A DNA stretch of 64,000 bases. Source: Anaeromyces robustus. Its lineage: Eukaryota > Neocallimastigomycota > Neocallimastigomycetes > Neocallimastigales > Neocallimastigaceae. Numbering within the stretch: position 1 is the stretch's first letter; every line of letters starts with the position of its first letter. The translations under genes and the position numbers were made by a program. The stretch is from positions 7,501 through 71,500 of the forward strand of contig MCFG01000335.1 in assembly GCA_002104895.1 (NCBI GenBank), read 5' to 3'. Under the pieces are notes generated by a model. The model searched no databases, had not been told where the DNA came from, and was given only the letters and a program-made list of their open reading frames with translations. Shown here in pieces: positions 57,691 through 64,000 of this stretch.

Positions 57691-60597
57691 ATGATTGGTA
57701 ACCAACATTATTTCTTTTATGTAAAAGCTATTGAAGACGAAAATACCGAAAAATTAAAGAATTTAATAAATAATAATAATGGTGAAAATAAAAAAGATAT
57801 TGTATATGAAATATATGATAAGGATTTTTTAAATTGTAAGAGATTAAAATTTATAGTTGAAAATTGTGATGATTATTTGAAAGTATCAACTTCGTTAATA
57901 AAAAGATTATTAAAAGAAGATAAAAAACAGTTATTGGATATTATTTTTAATCATTTTAAATTTTTTGATAATGATTATATTTTAAATTTACTTAATCATT
58001 ATAAAAATAAAATACCTATATATATTTCAGAAATCAATCAATTTGATAAATATAAAATTTTGACAGAGAATTATGAAATTGATATATTTGGAGAAAAAGT
58101 TGGACATAGAGTTAGTGAAAGAAATTATACAGTAGTATATTTATTTAATGAATGTAGGAGAGGAAATGAACATTTAGTTAAATATTTAATTAAACTTGGA
58201 GCAGATATAAATAAAGAAGATTTTAAAGGTGAAACATCATTATTTAGTGCATGTGAAGGTGGAAATAAAAGAGTAGTAAAATATTTAGTTGAACATGGGG
58301 GATTAATTAATAAAGAAAATGGAGAAGGTGAAACACCTTTTTTTTATGCATGTAAAAATGGAAATGTAAGTGTAGTTAAATATTTAATTGAAAAAGGTGT
58401 AAATGTAAATAAAGTAGTAAAAAGTGGTAAAACTCCATTATTTTATGCATGTGAAAGTGGGAATGAAGTCATAGTAAAATATTTAATTGAACTTGGGGCA
58501 AATGTAAATAAAGAAAATTTTCATCGTGAAACACCGTTATTTTATGCTTGTAAAAATGGAGATATAACATTAGTAAAATATATAGTTGAGCTTGGAGCGG
58601 ATATTAATAAAGAAACATATTTCCATTTAACACCATTATTTTATGCATGTGAAGGTGGAAATGAAACAATTGTGAAATACTTAATTGAACTTGGAGCGAA
58701 TATAAATAAAGAAAGTAGTCATCATGAAACACCATTATTTTATGCTTGTAAAAGTGGAAATGTAAATATAGTAAAATTTTTAATTGAACTTGGAACAGAT
58801 GTAAATAAAGAAAATATTAGACGTGAAACACCTTTATTCAATGCATGTAGATGTGGTTATGAATCTATAGTTAAATGCTTAGTTGAAAATGGAGCTGATG
58901 TAAATAAAGAAAATCATATTCATTTAACAGCATTATCTTTTGCATGTGAAAGTGGAGATGAATCTATAGTAAAATATTTAATTGAACATGGAGTAGACAT
59001 TAATAAAGAAGATGAATTTCATGAGATACCATTATTTAAAGTACTTCGTAGTGGTAATACAGATGACAAAATGCCATTAATTAGAGTTCCTCATGATAAA
59101 AATGAAAAAGTAATTAAAGTTTTAATTGAATATGGTTCAAATCTTAATAAAAAAAACGGGGATGGTAAAACACCATTATTTTATGCCTGTGTCAATGGAA
59201 ATGAAAATATAATAAAATCTTTAGTAGTTGAAAATATCATAGATATAAATAAAGAAGATGAGGATGGTCAAACATTACTATTTTATGCATGTATAAATGG
59301 TGCCGAAAATATAATAAATTATTTAATTGAACTTGGAGCAGATATAAATAAAGAAGATAATGATGGAAAAAGCCCATTATTTTATGCATGTATAAGAGGT
59401 AAAGAAAATATAGTAAATTATTTAATTAAACTTGGAGCAGATATAAATAAAGAAGATAGGAAAGGTGAAACACCATTATTTTATGGATGTAAAATTGGAA
59501 ATGAAAATATAATAAAATGTTTAATGGAACATGGTGCAGATGTCAATAAAAAAAATATACATGGTAAAACTCCATTATTTAATTTATGTTCAAAATGTAC
59601 AAAAGGAGCTGAATTTTTAGTAAAATATTTAATTGAGCATGGTGCAGATATAAACAAAGAAATGGAGAATGGTCAAACACCATTATTTTATGCATGTGAA
59701 AATGGAAATGAAGATATAATAAAATATATAATTAAACTTGGGGCAGATATAAATAAGGAAAACGAGGAAGGTGAAACACCTTTATTTTATGCTTGTAGAA
59801 ATGGAAATTTTAGTATAGTAAAATTTTTAGTTGAACTTGGAGCCAAAATAAATAAAGAAAATAAAGATGGTCAAACACCATTATTTAAAGCTTGTAGAAG
59901 TGGAAATAGAATTTTAGTAAGATATTTAGTTGAATTAGGAGCCGATATTAATAAAGAATCAGTAAATGGTGAAACACCATTATTTGAAGGATGTAAAAGT
60001 GGGAAAAAACTTTTAGTAAGATATTTAGTTGAATTAGGAGCTGATATCAATAAAGAATCAGTGAATGGTGAAACACCGTTATTTGAAGGATGTAGAAATG
60101 GAGCAAAAGAAATTATAAGATATTTACTTAATCGTGGAGTAGATATAAATAAAGAAAATAAGGATGGTATAACTCCAATATTTGAAGCATGTAGAGGTGG
60201 ATTTGAAAGTGAATTTATTTTAAGATATTTAATTGAACATGGAGCCAATATCAATAAAGAAGATAAAGAAGGTAAAACACCATTATTTTATGCATGTGAA
60301 AATGAAAGTAAAATTAAGGAAGGTGAATCACTATTTTTTATAAAATTATTATATTCCTATAAAAATAATAATACAGCAAAATTTTTAATTGGACTTGGAG
60401 TAAATATAAATAAAGAAGATATTTATGGTAGAACACCATTATTTTATGCTTGTAAAAGTGGAAATGAAAAACTTGTAAAATATTTAATTGAACAAGGGTC
60501 AGATAAAAACAAAAAAGATAATGATGGTAAAACACCATTATTTTATGCATGTAATAGTGGAAATCAATATTTAATAAATTATTTAAAAGAACTTTAA
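57691..60597 (+). CDS. Ankyrin-repeat protein (about 23 repeats)
   Basis: Single-exon gene of 968 residues; no specific orthologue recognised. Residues about 1-145 are a helical N-terminal region without clear ankyrin consensus (start MIGNQHYFFYVKAIEDENTE). From about 150 to the end there are roughly 23 ankyrin units of about 33 residues, with the consensus INKE..G.TPLFYACxxGN followed by IVKYLIELGAD, a very regular protein-binding solenoid. No kinase, F-box, SOCS or transmembrane segment is visible, so the protein is a probable scaffold. A few units are longer, for example near 59041-59160 and 60301-60400. Two neighbouring units with RYLVELGADINKESVNG are nearly identical, showing recent internal duplication. 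Dictyostelids carry many such ankyrin genes, so paralogues are expected. Confidence 0.93.
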   Translation: MIGNQHYFFYVKAIEDENTEKLKNLINNNNGENKKDIVYEIYDKDFLNCKRLKFIVENCDDYLKVSTSLIKRLLKEDKKQLLDIIFNHFKFFDNDYILNLLNHYKNKIPIYISEINQFDKYKILTENYEIDIFGEKVGHRVSERNYTVVYLFNECRRGNEHLVKYLIKLGADINKEDFKGETSLFSACEGGNKRVVKYLVEHGGLINKENGEGETPFFYACKNGNVSVVKYLIEKGVNVNKVVKSGKTPLFYACESGNEVIVKYLIELGANVNKENFHRETPLFYACKNGDITLVKYIVELGADINKETYFHLTPLFYACEGGNETIVKYLIELGANINKESSHHETPLFYACKSGNVNIVKFLIELGTDVNKENIRRETPLFNACRCGYESIVKCLVENGADVNKENHIHLTALSFACESGDESIVKYLIEHGVDINKEDEFHEIPLFKVLRSGNTDDKMPLIRVPHDKNEKVIKVLIEYGSNLNKKNGDGKTPLFYACVNGNENIIKSLVVENIIDINKEDEDGQTLLFYACINGAENIINYLIELGADINKEDNDGKSPLFYACIRGKENIVNYLIKLGADINKEDRKGETPLFYGCKIGNENIIKCLMEHGADVNKKNIHGKTPLFNLCSKCTKGAEFLVKYLIEHGADINKEMENGQTPLFYACENGNEDIIKYIIKLGADINKENEEGETPLFYACRNGNFSIVKFLVELGAKINKENKDGQTPLFKACRSGNRILVRYLVELGADINKESVNGETPLFEGCKSGKKLLVRYLVELGADINKESVNGETPLFEGCRNGAKEIIRYLLNRGVDINKENKDGITPIFEACRGGFESEFILRYLIEHGANINKEDKEGKTPLFYACENESKIKEGESLFFIKLLYSYKNNNTAKFLIGLGVNINKEDIYGRTPLFYACKSGNEKLVKYLIEQGSDKNKKDNDGKTPLFYACNSGNQYLINYLKEL

Positions 60598-61006
60598 TAA
60601 TAAAAATTAAAAGAATAAAATAAAAATAAAAATGAAATGGAATAAACAAAAACAAAACAAAACAAAAAAACAAAACAAAAAAAGAATTATTTAAATAAAA
60701 TAAGGGTTAAATTAAAAAAATGTTAAGAAAAGTAAGAATAAAAAAAAAAAAAAAAAAAGTATCATTAATTTAATGAATATAATAGAGAAAATCAATATAT
60801 TTAATAATTTTTTTTTATTTTTTTTTATGTGATAATTTTGTTTTTTTTTCTTTATAATTTTTATGTTTTCACTATATTATTATAATTATATATATATTCT
60901 ATATATAATTAAATACTTTATAATTATTATCAAAATTTAAATAAAAGAAAACTAAAATATAATGAGATAAATCTATTCATGAAAATAATATTTTTTTGTT
61001 TTATAA

Positions 61007-61130
61007 TTTTATATTTTCTTTTATACTTTTATACTTATATATATTGGTGATTGGAGTGCTTATGAAGCTCATAAAAAAAATGCTAATAATATTGCTAAAG
61101 ATGCTAATAAATACACTAAACAAAGTGCAT
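61007..61130 (+). pseudogene. Short coding relic, Ala/Lys/Asn-rich
   Basis: 61046-61129 reads GDWSAYEAHKKNANNIAKDA followed by NKYTKQSA, with codon use typical of real exons here (gct, gat, aaa, ggt), in an otherwise non-coding AT repeat field. There is no in-frame ATG and no clear splice acceptor or donor, so it is most likely a fragment of a lost or captured gene. Confidence 0.45.
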
Positions 61131-61556
61131 ATATATATATATATATATTTTATAAATTTTTTTAAAATATAAGAATAAAAAAAAATAATAAAAGATTAGT
61201 AATGAAAAAATATTTTTTTGTTATTAAATATTGTATTATTATTTTGTTAAGATATAATAAATAAAAGAAAGAAAAAGAAAAAAGAAAAAAAGAAAAGAAA
61301 AAAGTATAATAGAAACATTATAAATTTTCATTTATATCAAAATATAAATTGATAAAAATTACAATTAAATAAATAAAAATATAAACAATAGTTTTTCTTG
61401 AATAATGTTTTTTTTTTATAATTTTATAATTATATTATTATTATTATTTTATATATATACTTTGAATAAAAAATAATCAATGAAATGAATGAGAACTCCA
61501 TTCATGAAAATACTTTCGTTATAATTTTATATTCTTAATTATAATTTTTATCAGAC

Positions 61557-61640
61557 TAAACTAAACTAAACTAAACTAAACTAAATTAAACTAAACTAAA
61601 CTAAACTAAACTAAACTAAACTAAACTAAACTAAACTAAA
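61557..61640. repeat. (CTAAA)n microsatellite
   Basis: About 84 bp of CTAAA pentanucleotide with one CTAAATTAAA variant; the only C-containing microsatellite of this size in the window. Confidence 0.95.
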
Positions 61641-62197
61641 AACATTATTAATGAAAAACGTTTATTGTTGGAATTTTATTTTTTTTGTAATATTACTTTT
61701 TTTATTCTTTTTGTTTGCAATATTTATCATGATATACATAAATGAAATAAGTATAATAATTATACTATTCATGAAATAATTCTCGTTATAATTTTAAAAT
61801 TTTTATTATAATTTTTATCAATTAAGTTTATTAATAAAATATAAGATATATATTAATAATAAAAATATCATTAAAAGAAAATATTTTCGTTATGATTTTC
61901 ATTTATATCAAGATATGGATATAAGAAGTATGATATAATAAAAACTCTATCATTAAAAGAAAATATTTATTATAATTTATATTTTGTTATAATTTTTATC
62001 AAGGTATAAATAAAAGGAATAGGACATATTAAAAATAAAAATAAAAATACTATATATATATGTTTTCATTATATTTTTTATCGTGATGTGATAAATAAAA
62101 AATGAAAGAAATATAATAAAAACACCATTTGAGGGAATATTTTTCAATAAACGAAACATATATTCTTATGAGTGTTTCTATTTTATGTCATACTTAA

Positions 62198-62332
<135 letters not shown>

Positions 62333-64000
62333 ATAAAACTTGTAGTAACATATTAATAAAATTACATTAATAATATTATTATTATTAATATATTAAATAT
62401 ATTAAACCGTTTATAATTATTAATATAATTATTATACTAATAATTTATGTTTCAAAATTAGAAATATTCATTATAATTATTGATTTAAAATAAAAAAACA
62501 TAATAATAAAAAAATATAATAATAAAAAAAATATAATAATAAAAAAAGAATAATAGTCGTTATTGTTTCAAAATATTATAATAATAATTACTAATTCAAA
62601 ATTACAAAATCAAAATACAGGATATAATTATTATATATGAATATAATAAATAACATAATAATATTATTTCAAAATAATAAAATAATAATGTTAATTATAA
62701 AATAATAATGATATAAATTATAAAATAATAATTATAATTTATAATTTATAATTTATAATTTATAATTTTTTTATGATATAATTAATATTTGGATTTTTTT
62801 AAATTTTTTGATGCATAATGCATTTTCATATTTCAAATTTTTTTTTTTTTATATTAAATAAAATTATTGAATTAATTTGATTTTAAAACAATTATTACTA
62901 TTATTCTCATTTGAAACAAATATACTTGAAATTGTGAAAGATGAAAAAAATACAAAATAATAAAAAAAAAATATAGAAAGTCATAAAAAAAATTAATTTA
63001 TAATTTTAGAATATTGGAAAAGTTACAAAAGTGTTTCTATTTTACAGTCTAAAACAATAGAATACTGGAATGATTTTTGTATTTTTAATTTTTTCCTTTT
63101 TTAGGCTTTTAAATTATTTTTTTTCCTTTTGTTCTTTTTCTTTTATATTTCTTTTTTCTTTTTAAGCTTTTTTTCTTTTTTTTTTTTTTTTAGTGATAAA
63201 ACACTTTTACCAAGAAAAAAAAAAAACTTTATTTATTATCAATTATAAATTGTTGATACATTTTTATATTTATTTTAAACTGAAACAAAAGATAAAGAGA
63301 AAAAGAAAACAATTTTAATAAAAATGGTTCTTTTTATTATGTAATAAATTTTATCATTATGTTTTATTTGGTTTTGTTTTATAATATTTTATATGAATTA
63401 TGAATCATTTAATTTTAATAATAAAAGATAAAGATATTATATTTCCTTTTTTTTGTTTAATGAAATCCCATTTAAAAATATATATTTATATTATATATTT
63501 ATTAATAATAAAAAAACAAAAAACAAAAAACAAAAAAACAAAAAAACAGTTTCTATTTAAAGTATAATATATACATATTTATTTTTATTAAAAATAATTT
63601 ATTTTATAAATAATAATAATTTCTTAAATATTAAATAAATTAATATCATAATTATATATATATATATTTTCTTTTTAAAGATAGATTATAACTAATTAAC
63701 TAATTTAAGTATTAATATTATTTTGTTATTATTTTATTATTGTATTACAATATTTTTTCCTTTTTTTTAAAACATATATGTAATAAGTATCTTATAAAGA
63801 AATACTATTATTGTTAATATAATATTTTTGTAGAATAGAAAAGAATGAAAATATATACAAATTATAAAATAAAAAACATTAGGAATATTAAATTTAATTA
63901 TATAGATTTTGTTTTGTATAAATTCAATATATCACGTATTTTTATGACAAAATGGATATATTAAAAAATATTATTCTTTAGTTAATAAGGTTTAAATGGT

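Larger units (their letters stand above)
60955..62155. repeat. Degenerate tandem array of a roughly 85-110-bp unit
   Basis: The core cattcatgaaaatactttcg, then ttataatttt, then attataatttttatca recurs with decay at about 60975, 61497, 61767, 61872, 61950, 62050 and 62120. Copies are clearest between 61488 and 62150. The CTAAA array appears to have expanded inside one copy. Confidence 0.7.

Overview
This window is extremely AT-rich eukaryotic nuclear DNA. It has short AT-only introns with GT..AG ends, very long AT microsatellites and homopolymer runs, Asn-rich low-complexity protein, and a non-LTR retrotransposon with the module layout reported for dictyostelid TRE elements. I infer a social amoeba (Dictyostelia, probably close to Dictyostelium group 4). 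The species was not determined. Exon joins below were made by eye from reading frame, GT/AG borders and remembered family sequences. No tRNA, rRNA or CRISPR array was seen.

Layout. 0.8-1.4 kb (-): a small secreted precursor with seven exact-length 21-residue repeats, each starting with Lys-Arg, which looks like a multi-copy peptide pro-protein. 3.85-6.38 kb (+): a nine-exon Rogdi/Rav2 homologue (V-ATPase assembly). 6.4-12.0 kb: no gene seen. 12.0-20.2 kb (+): a seven-exon gene of 2235 residues with the order RA domain, leucine-rich repeats, PP2C-like domain, class III cyclase, which is the architecture of the fungal Ras-regulated adenylyl cyclase Cyr1. 22.0-24.3 kb (+): Rab geranylgeranyltransferase beta subunit. 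24.9-29.2 kb (-): a retrotransposon with an intact 1288-residue ORF. 29.7-30.9 kb (-): ribosomal protein L13a. 32.9-33.5 kb (-): ribosomal protein L32. 33.5-40.8 kb: a gene desert with several fold-back sequences. 40.8-44.5 kb (+): a CK1-family kinase with a repeated Ala-Trp motif. 49.0-52.9 kb (+): an hnRNP M-like protein with two RRMs. 54.8-56.9 kb (-): the proteasome-associated deubiquitinase UCH37/UCHL5. 57.7-60.6 kb (+): a single-exon protein made almost entirely of ankyrin repeats. 60.6-64.0 kb: decayed repeats and a short coding relic.

The genes are independent eukaryotic transcription units, with no sign of shared regulation. UCHL5 and the ankyrin gene are divergent and share a roughly 0.8 kb upstream region. 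The two most notable items are the Lys-Arg repeat precursor, a candidate undescribed peptide signal or secreted peptide product, and the Cyr1-type cyclase, whose architecture differs from the well-studied dictyostelid cyclases ACA, ACB/ACR, ACG, GCA and sGC. The AT-only spacers also contain several perfect or near-perfect hairpins.
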